NCBI GenBank assembly: GCA_964058805.1
Contig: CAXKVV010000115.1
Span: 1 to 64,000, forward strand
DNA: 64,000 bases
Source: Schoenoplectus triqueter
Lineage: Eukaryota; Streptophyta; Magnoliopsida; Poales; Cyperaceae
Direction of reading: 5' to 3'
Shown here: positions 15,001 to 26,267 of the stretch, piece by piece
Position numbering within the stretch: position 1 is the first letter of the stretch
Layout of the letters: each line of letters opens with the position of its first letter
Notes under the pieces: model-generated
What the model saw: the letters and a program-made list of their open reading frames with translations, nothing else
What the model was told of the DNA's origin: nothing
Databases searched by the model: none
Position numbers and translations under genes: made by a program

Positions 15001-17696
15001 GTTTGAGTTTTTCATCATTTTTTGCCTCATAACTAAACATAAATTAGTGTAAATTCATATAAATATTTCTAATTATGTCTATTATAAGATTTTCCAACTA
15101 AGACATCAATATGAAAATTCTACGTCAGTAATTTTTCACAAAACATCAAAAAGATGCATTAAAAAACTGCTGCTTAAACTAGTTGTTTGAGTTTTTCATC
15201 ATTTTCTTGCCTCATAACTACACCATAATTCGTGAAAATTCACATAAATACTCCTAATTATGTCTATTACAATATTTTTCAACTAGCATGACTATATGAA
15301 CATTCTACGATACTCATTTTACACAAAATATATGTTGGATCTATTAAATATTGCTGTTTAAACTAGTTGTTTGAGTCTTCCATCATTTTTGTCTCACAAC
15401 TACAAATAAATTCGGTCAAATTCAAATAAATACTCCTCATTATGTCTATTATGTTATTTTTACAATTAAGATATCAATATCAAAATTCTACGAAACTAAT
15501 TTCGCACAAAACTTTATAAAGAGGCATTAAAAACAGCTGTTTGAACTAGTTATTTGAGTTTTTGATCATTTTATGCGGCATAACTACACATGAATTTGTG
15601 CAAATTCATATAAATACTTATATTTATGTCTATTATAATATTTTTCAATTAACACTACGATATGAACATTCTACAACACTAATTTTACACAAAACTTAAT
15701 TCGGATGTATTGAAAACTGCAGTTTAATCAAGTTGTTTGAGTTTTTCATCATTTTTGTATAATTACTGCTAATAAGTTCGTGCAAATTCGTACAAATACT
15801 CTTAAATATGTCTATTATAAGATTTTCCAACTAATACATCAATATGAAAATCCTACGACAATAATTTTGCATAAAACATAATTTCGATGCATTAAAAACT
15901 GTTGTTTAAAAAAGTTGTTTGAGTTTTTTCATATTATTTTTGCCTCACAGCAGCACATAAATTCGTCCAAATTCACATAAATACTTTTAACTATGTCTAT
16001 TATAATATTTTCCAATTAATACATCAATATGAAAATTCTACGATACTAATTTTGCATAATACTTAATTAGGATGCATTAAGAACTGCTGTTTAAACTAGT
16101 TGTTTGAGTTTTTCATTATTTTTTGTGTCAGAACTACACATGAATGTCTATTAAAACTTTTTCCGGTTAACACCACGATATGAACATTCTACAAAACTAA
16201 TTTTAGACAAAACTTAATTTGGATGTGTTAAAAACTGCAGTTTTAACTAGTTTTTTTTTATAGTTTATCATCGTTTCTGCCTAATTACTACTCATAAATT
16301 CATGAAAATTCATATAGAAACTCCTAAATATTTCTATAATTTGATTTTCCAATTAACACATAATTAGAATGCTTTAAGAATTATTGTTTCAAAAAGTTAT
16401 TTGAGGTTTTCATCATGTTGTCTTTATAACTACATATGAATTCGTTTATGTTAACATAAATACTTCAAATTATGTCTTTTATGAGATTATATAATTAACA
16501 ATTCGATATGAACCCTATACAACACTAATTTGCATAAACCTTAATTCGGATGCATTAGAAACATCAGTTCAAACAAGTCGTTTGAGTTTTTAATAATTTT
16601 TGGCCTCATAAATACACAAGAATTCTTACAAATTTATATAAATACTCTTAGTTATGTCTACTATAAGATTTTACAATTAAGACAACAATATGAATATTTT
16701 ACGACACTAGTTTTGCACAAATCTTATTAAAGTAGTTGTTTGAGTTTATCACCATGTTCGGCCTCATAAATATACATAAAATCGTTCCAACAAAAATAAA
16801 TACTCATAATTATGTTTGTTGTAAGAATTTTTAATTAAAACATCAATATGAAAATTATGCGGCACTAATTTTGAACAAAACTTAATAAAGATGCATTATA
16901 AAGTTCTGTTTAAAATAGTTGTTTGAGTTTTTCATAATTTATTACCTCATAACTACAAATGAATTTGTGCAAATTCATATAAATACTCATAATAATGTCC
17001 ATTATAATATTTTCCAAATAACACCACAATATGAACATTCTACAATACTAATTTTACACAAAACTTACTTCGGATATATTACAAACTGCATTTAAACTTG
17101 TTGTTTGAGTTTTTCATCATTTTTTGAGTCATAACTATAAATAAATTCATGCAGATTTATATAAATACTCCTAACTATGACTATTATAATATTTTGCAAT
17201 TAACACCACTATTTTAAAATCCTACAAAACTAAATTCAGATGTATGAAAAACCGCAGTATAAACTAGTTCTATGAGTTATTATTATTTTTTGCCTAATAA
17301 CTACACATAAATTCGTACAAATACAAATAAATACTCCTAGATATTCTAATATAAGAGCGGCCAATTAAGATATTAATATGAAAATTCTACGGTACTAATT
17401 TTTTACAAAACTTAATTATGATAGATTTTAAACTTCTGTTTCAACAAGTTATTTGGGTTTTCATCATTTTAGGCTATATAACTACACATAAATTCGTGTA
17501 CGATTAAGATAAATACTTGTAATTATGTATATTATGAGATCATCTAATTAACACTTTGATTTGAACCCTCTACAACACTCATTTCGCATAAAAATTAATT
17601 TGGATGCATTAAAAATCATTGCTTAAACAAGTTATTTGAGTTTTTCATCATTTTTTTGCCTCGTAATAACACATGAATTCATCCAAATTCGTATAA

Positions 17697-19420
17697 ACAC
17701 TCGAAATTATATCTATTATAATATTTTCAATTAGTATTATGATATGAATATTCTACGATACTAATTTTACACAAAACTTATATGGGATGTAATAACAATT
17801 GCTATTAAACTAGTTGTTTGAGTTTTTCATCATTTTAAGCTTTATTAACTACACATAATTTTGTGTTAATTAATATAAATAAATCTTATTATACCTATTA
17901 TAAGATTATCTAATTAGTACTTCGATATGAACACTCTAGAATTCTATTTTTGCATAAAACTTAATTATATGCATTAGAAACCACAGTTTAAACAAGTTAT
18001 TTCAGTTTTTCATCATTGTTTTGCCTCATAACCTACACACGAATTCATGCAACTTCATATAAATACTCCTAATTATGTCTATTACAATATTTCTCGATTA
18101 ACATCATGATATGAACATTCTACATAACTAAATTTACAAAAACTTAATTCAGATGTATTATAAACTACAGTTTAAACTAGTTGTTTGAGTTTTTCATCAT
18201 TTTGTTGCCTAATAACTGCACATAAATTTATAAAAATTCGTATAAATACTCCTAGATATATCTATTATATGAATTTTCAATTAGGACATCAATATGAGAA
18301 ATTTTACGACACTATTTTTTTTAACAAAACTACGTAAACTACTGTTTAAATAAGTTATCTGAAGTTTTCATCATTTAATGCTTTATAAATACACATAAAT
18401 TAATGAAAATCAATATAAATATTTTTAATTGTTTGTTTCATTAGATTATCAAAATAACACTTCGATATGAACACTCTGCGACCCTCATTTTGAATAAAAC
18501 TTAATTCAGATGTATTAAAAACTGTAGTTTAAAAAAGTTGTTTGAGTTTTTCATCATTTTTTGCCTCATAACTAAACATAAATTAGTGTAAATTCATATA
18601 AATATTTCTAATTATGTCTATTATAAGATTTTCCAACTAAGACATCAATATGAAAATTCTACGTCAGTAATTTTTCACAAAACATCAAAAAGATGCATTA
18701 AAAAACTGCTGCTTAAACTAGTTGTTTGAGTTTTTCATCATTTTCTTGCCTCATAACTACACCATAATTCGTGAAAATTCACATAAATACTCCTAATTAT
18801 GTCTATTACAATATTTTTCAACTAGCATGACTATATGAACATTCTACGATACTCATTTTACACAAAATATATGTTGGATCTATTAAATATTGCTGTTTAA
18901 ACTAGTTGTTTGAGTCTTCCATCATTTTTGTCTCACAACTACAAATAAATTCGGTCAAATTCAAATCAATACTCCTCATTATGTCTATTATGTTATTTTT
19001 ACAATTAAGATATCAATATCAAAATTCTACGAAACTAATTTCGCACAAAACTTTATAAAGAGGCATTAAAAACAGCTGTTTGAACTAGTTATTTGAGTTT
19101 TTGATCATTTTATGCGGCATAACTACACATGAATTTGTGCAAATTCATATAAATACTTATATTTATGTCTATTATAATATTTTTCAATTAACACTACGAT
19201 ATGAACATTCTACAACACTAATTTTACACAAAACTTAATTCGGATGTATTGAAAACTGCAGTTTAATCAAGTTGTTTGAGTTTTTCATCATTTTTGTATA
19301 ATTACTGCTAATAAGTTCGTGCAAATTCGTACAAATACTCTTAAATATGTCTATTATAAGATTTTCCAACTAATACATCAATATGAAAATCCTACGACAA
19401 TAATTTTGCATAAAACATAA
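17697..19420. repeat. Sixth HOR copy, broken off after monomer 10
   Basis: This copy follows the 3,539-bp unit from its first base to about unit position 1,725 and then stops inside monomer 10. It carries substitutions not seen in the internal copies: ttagtattat for ttagtattgt near 17731, cataatttt for cataaattt near 17853, agtacttc for agtgcttc near 17917, and aaatcaatact for aaataaatact near 18963. The end of the fifth copy also has private changes (aattcgtg near 17490 and attgctta near 17619). Changes concentrating at the array edge fit reduced homogenisation there. Confidence 0.92.
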
Positions 19421-19616
19421 CTATGTGTATTTATGCGAAATGAGTGTTTCATTAATTTTCATTATAAATCAATATAAGTTCGTGCAATATAAATACACAT
19501 AAATTAATGAAAATCAATATAAATATTTATTAATTTATGTGTATTTAATAAATCAATATAAGTTCGTGCAATATAAATCAATATAAATCAATATAAGTTC
19601 GTGTAAATTCGTACAA
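19421..19616. other. Scrambled satellite junction (templated filler)
   Basis: The sixth HOR copy stops at 19420 and a different part of the unit (unit position 681) resumes at 19617. The 196 bp between are stitched from short satellite pieces. Bases about 19491-19527 are a direct copy of unit positions about 692-730. The next ~18 bases (attaatttatgtgtattt) are an inverted copy of part of the same piece. The phrase aatataagttcgtgcaatataaat appears twice. Near the left edge, tttatgcgaaatgagtg is an inverted copy of the monomer-20 motif cactcatttcgcataaa. This pattern suggests repeated template switching during break repair. Confidence 0.8.
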
Positions 19617-20191
19617 TAATGCTTTATAAATACACATAAATTAATGAAAATCAATATAAATATTTTTAATTGTTTGTTTCATTAGATTATCAAAATAACA
19701 CTTCGATATGAACACTCTGCGACCCTCATTTTGAATAAAACTTAATTCAGATGTATTAAAAACTGTAGTTTAAAAAAGTTGTTTGAGTTTTTCATCATTT
19801 TTTGCCTCATAACTAAACATAAATTAGTGTAAATTCATATAAATATTTCTAATTATGTCTATTATAAGATTTTCCAACTAAGACATCAATATGAAAATTC
19901 TACGTCAGTAATTTTTCACAAAACATCAAAAAGATGCATTAAAAAACTGCTGTTTAAACTAGTTGTTTGAGTTTTTCATCATTTTCTTGCCTCATAACTA
20001 CACCATAATTCGTGAAAATTCACATAAATACTCCTAATTATGTCTATTACAATATTTTTCAACTAGCATGACTATATGAACATTTTACGATACTCATTTT
20101 ACACAAAATATATGTTGGATCTATTAAATATTGCTGTTTAAACTAGTTGTTTGAGTCTTCCATCATTTTTGTCTCACAACTACAAATAAAT
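19617..20191. repeat. Partial seventh HOR copy (monomers 4-7)
   Basis: The sequence matches HOR unit positions about 681-1255 closely, covering the end of monomer 4 through monomer 7. It departs from the unit right after cacaactacaaataaattc near 20191. One visible difference is ctgctgtttaaac where all other copies have ctgctgcttaaac (near 19951). Beyond 20191 the array continues in a strongly diverged form. Confidence 0.9.
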
Positions 20192-20958
20192 TCATGTGAA
20201 TTAACATAAATATATCTAATTATGCCTCTTATGAGATTATCTAATTAATTCTTCGACATGAACACTCTATAATTCTAATTTTGTATAAAACTTTGTTATA
20301 TGCATTAGAAACTGCAGTTTAAACAAGTTAGTTCAGTTTTTCATCATTTTTTTCCTCGTAACTACACATGAATTCATACAACTTTGTATAAATACTCCTA
20401 ATTATGTCTATTATAATATTTTTTGATTAACATCATGATATGAACATTCCACAAGGTTAATTTTATATAGAACTTAATTCAGATTTATTAAAAACTATAT
20501 TTTAAACTAGTCGTTTGAGTTTTCCATTATTTATTGCCTAATAACCAACATTAATTCGTACAAATTTATACAAATATTCCTACATATATCTATCATAAGA
20601 TTCTCCAATTAAGACATCAATATGAAAAATTCTACGATACTAATTTTGCACAATACATTATTAGGATTTACTAAAAACTCTTGTTTAAATAAGTTATTTG
20701 GGTTTCATCATTTTAGACTTATTTTAACACATAAATTAGTGTAAATTAATGTAAAATCTTGTAATTATGTCTATTATGGTATTATCTAATTAACACTTCG
20801 ATATGAACCCCTACAACACTAATTTTGAATAATACTTAATTCGGATGCATTAAAAATTGCAGTTTAATTCAGTTTATTGAATTTTTCATCATTTTTTATC
20901 TTATAAATACACATAATTCGTGCAAATTCATATAAATGCTATTAATTATGTCTATTAT

Positions 20959-21082
20959 CTTTTTCATTCCAAGTTGAAATAAAGAAACCACACCTTGGAA
21001 ATGGGATGGGCTCAACCTTTAGAACAAGTAGAAGGGAATGGCCGCTATGGTTGGTTTGTGGGTTCAAAAAGGTATTTTTCTG
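20959..21082. other. Non-satellite insert 1 in the array edge
   Basis: About 124 bp with higher GC and no monomer similarity interrupts a monomer between tgtctattat and agatttttcaatt. It contains phrases such as ggaatggccgctatggttgg. I do not recognise the source. No terminal inverted repeats or clear target duplication are visible, so it may be filler DNA or an organellar or genic fragment. Confidence 0.7.
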
Positions 21083-21413
21083 AAGATTTTTCAATTAAGA
21101 CGTAAATATGAAAAATCTACGATACTAATATTGAACAAAACTTAATAAAGATACATTAAAAACTGCTGGATGTTTGACTCTTTTATCATTTTTTGCCTCA
21201 TTGCTCATAAATTCAGGTAAAATAATATAAATACTCCTAATTTGTTCTAGTGCAATATTTTTCAATTAAAATCATAATATGAACTTTCTACGATACAAAT
21301 TTTACATAAATTTAATTCGGATGTAATAGAAATTGGTGTTTAAACTAGTTATTTGAGTTTTTCATTATTTTTGACCTCATAACAACACATAAATTCGTAA
21401 CAATTCATATAAG

Positions 21414-21518
21414 TATGAGATTTTGAGAAAAGAAAAGAATGAAAGCCTTTTTTTTGGAATATAGAGTGAAGGATGCTATCTTCTTAGCTCCGAAAAGTTA
21501 TTGGTTGAATGTTGACCA
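21414..21518. other. Non-satellite insert 2 in the array edge
   Basis: About 105 bp without satellite similarity lies between cttatataagta-like and caatatcttctaatt-like satellite sequence. On the plus strand it reads through a short open stretch whose peptide contains the phrase AIFLAPKSYWL. That phrase faintly resembles a segment of protein-primed family B DNA polymerases found on plant mitochondrial linear plasmids. This is only an impression from a short peptide. The open stretch then runs into satellite sequence, so it is not a gene. Confidence 0.55.
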
Positions 21519-23212
21519 ACAATATCTTCTAATTATGTCTATTACAAGATTTTTTTTAATTAAGACATCAATAAAAAAAATTTACGGCACTAATTCTGCA
21601 CAAAATGTAATAACGATGCGTAAAAAACTATTGTTTATACTTATGGTTTGATTTTTTTCAGCATTTTTTTGGCTCATGTCTAAACATAAATTTGTCCAGA
21701 TTAATATAAATGCACGTATTTTTTGTCTACTATAAGGTTTTTCAATGAAGACATCAATATAAAAATTCTACAATACTTATCTTGCACAAAACATAATAAA
21801 GATGCACTAAAAATTGTTGTTTAAACTTATTGTTTTAGTTTTTCGTTATTCTGAGCCTCATAAGAACACATATATTCATGCAAATTCCTATAAACACCAC
21901 TAATTATATCCATTATGAGATTTTTATAATTAAGATATCAATATTGAAATTCTACTAAACTAATTTCACACAAAACATAAAAACAATGCATTAAAAACAA
22001 CTATTTGAACTAGTTGTTTGAGCTTTTCATCATTTTCTGCATCATAACTGCACATTAATTCGTGCAAATTCATATGAATATTCATATTTATGTCTATTAT
22101 AATATTTTTTAATTAACACTATGATATGAACATTCTACAACAGTAATTTTACACAAAACTTTATTCAGATATATTAAAAACTGAATGTTAATCAAGTTGT
22201 TTGAGTTTTTTTCATCATTTTTGCATAATAACTACTCAAATTCGTAAAAATTCATATAAATACTCCTAGATATGTCTATTATAGGATTTTCCAATTAATA
22301 CATTAATATAAAAATTATACAATAATAATTTTACAAAAAATATAATTTGGATGAATTAAAAACTGCTGTTTAAAAAAGTTGTTTGAGTTTTTAATATTAA
22401 TTTGCCTCACAACAACACATAAGCTCGTCAAAATTCATATAAATACTTTTAATTATATCTATTATAATATTTTTCAATTAAGGTATCAATATGAAAATTC
22501 AACGATACTAATTTTGCACAATACTCAATTAAAATGCATTAAAAACTACCGTTTAAACTAGTTGTTTGAGTTTTTCATCATTTTTTGTGTCATAACTACA
22601 CATGAATGTCTATTATAACTTTTTCGGTTAACAACATGATATGAACATTCTACAAAATTAATTTTACACAAAACTTGATTCAGATGTGTTCAAACTACAG
22701 TTTTAACTAGGTTTTTTAAGTTTTCATCGTTTTTGCCTAATAACTACTCATAAATTCATGTAAATTCATATAAACATTCCAATTTTTTTTATTATTTGAA
22801 TTTCCAATTAACACATCAATGAAAAAAATCTATAACATTACTAAAACATAATTATAATGCTTTAAAAATTATTGTTTCAAAAGTTATTTGAGGTTTTCAT
22901 CATATTTGGCATTATAACTACTCATGAATTCATTTATATTATCATAAATACTTCTAATTATGTCTTTTATGAGATTATTTAATTAACATTTCGATATGAA
23001 CCCTATACAACACTAATTTTGCATAAACCTCAATTTCGATGCATGAAAAATATCAGTTCAAACAAATTATTTGAGTTTTTAATAATTTTTTGCCTCATAA
23101 CTACACATGAATTCTTACAAATTTATATAAATACTCCTAGTTATATCTACTATAAGATTTTATAATTAAGGTAATAATATGAATATTTTACAATACTAAT
23201 TTTACACAAAAT

Positions 23213-23600
23213 ATGAATTTAACATTCTAATAATCTAACAATAAAAGTAATGTTAATGAATTAAAACTCTATATAAAATAAAACTACAAATAAATAAAAA
23301 GTAAATTTAACATGATATAAATAAAATAAAACTATAAATAAATAAAAACTTAATTTAACATATTATAAATGAATTAAAACTATAAATAAATAAAAAAATA
23401 TTTATCATTATGATATTCGAATAATAAAAGTAAATTTAAATGAATTAATACTACAAATAAAAATGAATTTAACATTCTAATATTTTAACAATAAAAATAA
23501 ATCTAAATAAATTATAACTATAAATAAAAAATAAATTTAATCTTATTTGTACATATTATAAATTATAATTAATTAAAAGTAGAAAAAAACTAACCTCTAG
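23213..23600. repeat. AT-rich degenerate repeats beside the satellite
   Basis: Very AT-rich DNA in which phrases like gaattaaaactataaataaataaa and aaatttaacat recur about every 60 bp in imperfect form. It begins where the ~183-bp monomers stop. No gene is visible. The next stretch, 23600-24030, has no recognisable feature. Confidence 0.5.
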
Positions 23601-24029
23601 TGCTCCAATATTGTCAGAATCGAAATACGGTATTGCGGGAAGCAGGATAGGGTAAATATGATAACACCTTCACTTCTTGTCAAATAAAAAATAAATAATA
23701 ATACTTAAACTTTTTTATTTTTTAATTGGAATAATATACTAGAAACTATTTTTTATTTTTTTAAATGGAATAATAAGATTAAAACTTAAAAATAAAATTA
23801 TGGAATATTGAGTATATGATAACTTATAAAGAGAGAAATTTGTATGTTAGTGTGATTTTATATGAAAATTAGGGTGGTATTTATAGAGCCAAATTTATAA
23901 TTTTTTATTTTTTTCAGAATTTTTTTGATGTATATTTGATTCTTTTCATTAAGTTTGAAATAAAGGAGACTTGATTTGAAACAATGTAAATTATTCTTGG
24001 AGTTTCATGGAGTGATTTGAAACAAAGGT

Positions 24030-25330
24030 GTTGTAGACTCGATTTTTCTGCGGGTTGAGAGGGTTAAACCCGGGATGGACCTGACCAGATATAAGGGGTA
24101 AGTCCAGATTTTAGTGTAGTAGGTCCGAGTTTTAGGGGGATTAGTCTGGGTGTACCCGTCCGAGTATCACGAGTAGACCTGTCTAGGGTGGAAGCGGGTT
24201 CGGGTATGCGTAAGAATGGGTGAGGGTTCGTGTAAGAATGAGTGACGGTCTGGATAAGCATGATGATAGGGGTGTACGTCAAATCCGTCAACCCGTCTGA
24301 CATGTCTAAGCATGAGTAAGGGTATGGATAAGAACGAGTGAGGGTCCGGGTAAGAACGAGTGAGGGTCAGGGTAAGCACGGTGATAGGGGGTGTTCATCA
24401 AACCTGTCAACCCGTCTTATCCGTTCAACCAACCCAATCTCGATCTATTTTTTTGTTGAGTTAAGAAGTTACTAGTTTGGGTATGGATTGTGATTTTGAC
24501 TAACCCAGTTTATTGGGTTGGTTTATGAGTTTGCTTTTAAAAACCCGTCAAACTCGAACCCGGCCATATAATCATATATAATATATATTTTTTAAATATT
24601 ATATATATAATTTATTTGTGATCAATAAAATAATTATTTAATAGTAAAAAAATACATTATACTTAATTATCATATAATTTTTTATAATATTTTTATTTTT
24701 TAAATATTATATATCACTTTCTTTATAATATTAATTATTTTTTATATTTATCTTTTACAAAACATGACAAATATTATTTTTTAATTTATTATTCATAATT
24801 AATGTGAAATAATTATTATTTTTTATATTTTTTTATTTTTCTCAAAAATGAGTAGTGATTTCATTCATAAAATATATATTATTTAATATTAATAAAAAAT
24901 ATAATATATTATTTAATTAAAATATCAACTCATTTAACCCGCATAACCCATAAAAACCTGTATTAAAAAAATATATGAGTTGGGTTGGGTTGCGGGTGGA
25001 TTAGCTAAAAAGTATTTTTTTAACCCGGTATAGTCGGGTTGGGTTTAAATTTTCATGAAAAAAATATCAACCCGTTCGTTATAAACCCCTGATGGTTGAG
25101 GTCTGGGTGGGGCGTGTCTAAGACGGATCTGGTATGAAGGGGGTAATAGGTTAATCTGGGACAAATATGAGGGTTCTATTTTGAAAATTTTGAAATCTGA
25201 TTCTTGCTAGGACTGGATTTTTCACAGGTCTGAGTCACCAACGAGACAATCCAAGTACGGGTGACGGGCACATATTTGCACTGGTCGGGTCTACCCGTCC
25301 AGGTATTTTCAAACCACTAATTTCATGGTA
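24030..25330. mobile_element. GC-richer composite transposon region
   Basis: This block is much richer in G and C than its surroundings. On the left it holds degenerate direct repeats of a phrase like gagtgagggtccgggtaagaa (about 24200-24385). Further right are many gggttgggt and aacccgtc motifs. An hAT-like element (24386-25090) seems nested inside. The two small minus-strand open frames here are products of the repeats. No transposase is recognisable. Confidence 0.45.
24386..25090. mobile_element. Non-autonomous hAT-like element
   Basis: The left end reads ataggggtgttcatcaaacc followed by tgtcaacccg. The right end reads tatcaacccgttcgttata followed by aacccctg. They form imperfect inverted termini of about 30 bp with the TAGGGG/CAGGGG-type tips common in plant hAT MITEs. 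The interior has subterminal gggttgggttg and aacccgt motifs around an AT-rich core. The flanks (acggtga on the left, atggttga on the right) resemble each other, but a clean 8-bp target duplication is not visible. No coding capacity. Confidence 0.5.
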
Positions 25331-25370
25331 AAGACTTAATTTCATATATATAATAATATAAACAAATAGA

Positions 25371-26058
25371 AAAAAGACACTCTTCCAAATAACTTTTTAT
25401 TTTGACGATATCAGGTTTATAAATGAGCCAAGAAATGATATAAAATTCAAATAGACTAATTTATGTGTTGTTTTAAAGCATTTTGTGTCAATTTTTGTAC
25501 ACAATTCATTTCATAAATTCTTGAGCTTGCCGAGATGGTAACATAATACAATAGAAGATATCATTTCAAATAACTTTATTTGGTTTGACAACATTATGTG
25601 CGTATAAGAGGTGAAAAATGATATAAAGCTCAACTTGACCAATTAAATTTTTATTGTAATGCATTTGTATTCATTTTTGTACGCATTTTAAATAAAAAAG
25701 GTTTGAGCCTACATAGATAATAAAATAATCCAATAGAAGATATCATTCAAAATAACTTTGTATATTTTGACTATGTTATGTACATAAATGTGATAAAAAA
25801 TAATATAAAACTCTAATAGATTAACTGAAGTGCTGTTTTAATCTAATATTTTGTATGTAATACTTGTGATAAAGATAATAATATAAATAACTATTAGAGA
25901 TCATTCAAAATAACATTATATATTTTAATAATATTATGTGCATAATTGACAAGAACTAATGTAAAACACAATTATACTCAACGAAACGTTATTTTGATGG
26001 ATTTGTATGCATTTTTTTTTGCAGAATTCTAGTCGAAAAGTCTTGAGGTTGCAAATAA
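25371..26058. repeat. Second tandem repeat, four ~180-bp units
   Basis: Four imperfect units begin near 25371, 25555, 25737 and 25896 with the phrase (aga)tatcattcaaaataactttatat. Each continues with attatgtgcataa, a block like atgatataaaactcaaatagac, then tgttttaatgcatttgtatgcatttttgtac. Spacing is about 184, 182, 159 and about 163 bp. The sequence is unrelated to the 183-bp satellite as far as I can see. Divergence between units is considerable, so this is an old array or remnant. Confidence 0.75.
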
Positions 26059-26067
26059 AATAAAATA

Positions 26068-26267
26068 AATCAAAGACCGTGAAATTGGATCTGTTGCAAA
26101 TTGTATAAGATTTTGATGGTTTTGATGTACTATCAAACGATAATGAAATTGCGTAAAATTTAAAACACTATCAATCTATAACTAAGAATACATATCTATA
26201 AACTTTTTCATTTTTTATATTTATTTATAAGTTCATTGCCAAAATAACCATTGTCAAGAAATCCCAC
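26068..26267. mobile_element. Half of a fold-back MITE (copy B)
   Basis: This segment matches the right half of the complete element at 62733-63110. Shared phrases in the same order are atcaaagaccgt, ttgatggttttgatg, actatcaaacgataatgaaatt, ttatatttatttataag and ataaccattgtcaa. The left half is absent; the segment abuts the second tandem repeat. It is diverged from the 62.9-kb copy, so it is an older insertion. Confidence 0.75.

Larger units (their letters stand above)
1..20191. repeat. Satellite array: 20-monomer higher-order repeat, period 3,539 bp
   Basis: The block starting acactcgaaatt recurs at 2, 3541, 7080, 10619, 14158 and 17697, exactly 3,539 bp apart each time. Each block holds 20 monomers, counted by the recurring gttgtttgagtttttcatc motif. 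In the first block this motif lies near 121, 304, 488, 662, 845, 1029, 1213, 1396, 1579, 1761, 1946, 2098, 2243, 2424, 2580, 2764, 2947, 3112, 3293 and 3477. Most monomers are 182-185 bp; a few are shortened to about 145-175 bp. Monomers within a block differ clearly, while whole blocks differ by only a few visible substitutions, which is the signature of a homogenised HOR. No credible gene lies in it. The monomer length is close to that of many plant centromeric satellites, but centromere function is not shown by sequence alone. Confidence 0.97.
20192..23212. repeat. Diverged edge of the satellite, old copy of the same HOR
   Basis: About sixteen monomers of the same family continue here but are clearly diverged from the homogenised unit. 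Their order follows HOR monomers 2 to 15. The shortened monomer 12 (atgaatgtctatta next to a ggttaaca block, near 22600), monomer 13 (aggttttcatcat, near 22890) and monomer 14 (gaaccctatacaacac, near 22995) are recognisable in sequence. Two extra monomers of the gacatcaatat type sit between the counterparts of monomers 7 and 8 (about 21560-21900). Two inserts unrelated to the satellite interrupt it, at about 20959-21082 and 21414-21518. The satellite ends near 23212. Confidence 0.85.

Noticed and set aside
1..20191. Evenly spaced repeats that could suggest a CRISPR array
   Set aside because: Repeats are ~183 bp and contiguous, with no spacers; the surrounding genes are eukaryotic and intron-bearing. 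It is satellite DNA.
21439..21651. 70-codon open frame in the satellite edge
   Set aside because: Only its first half comes from a foreign insert; the rest is satellite read-through. Not a gene.
24064..24379. Overlapping minus-strand open frames rich in T, P and R
   Set aside because: They arise from the degenerate gggtaagaacgagtgag repeats and have no protein-like motifs.
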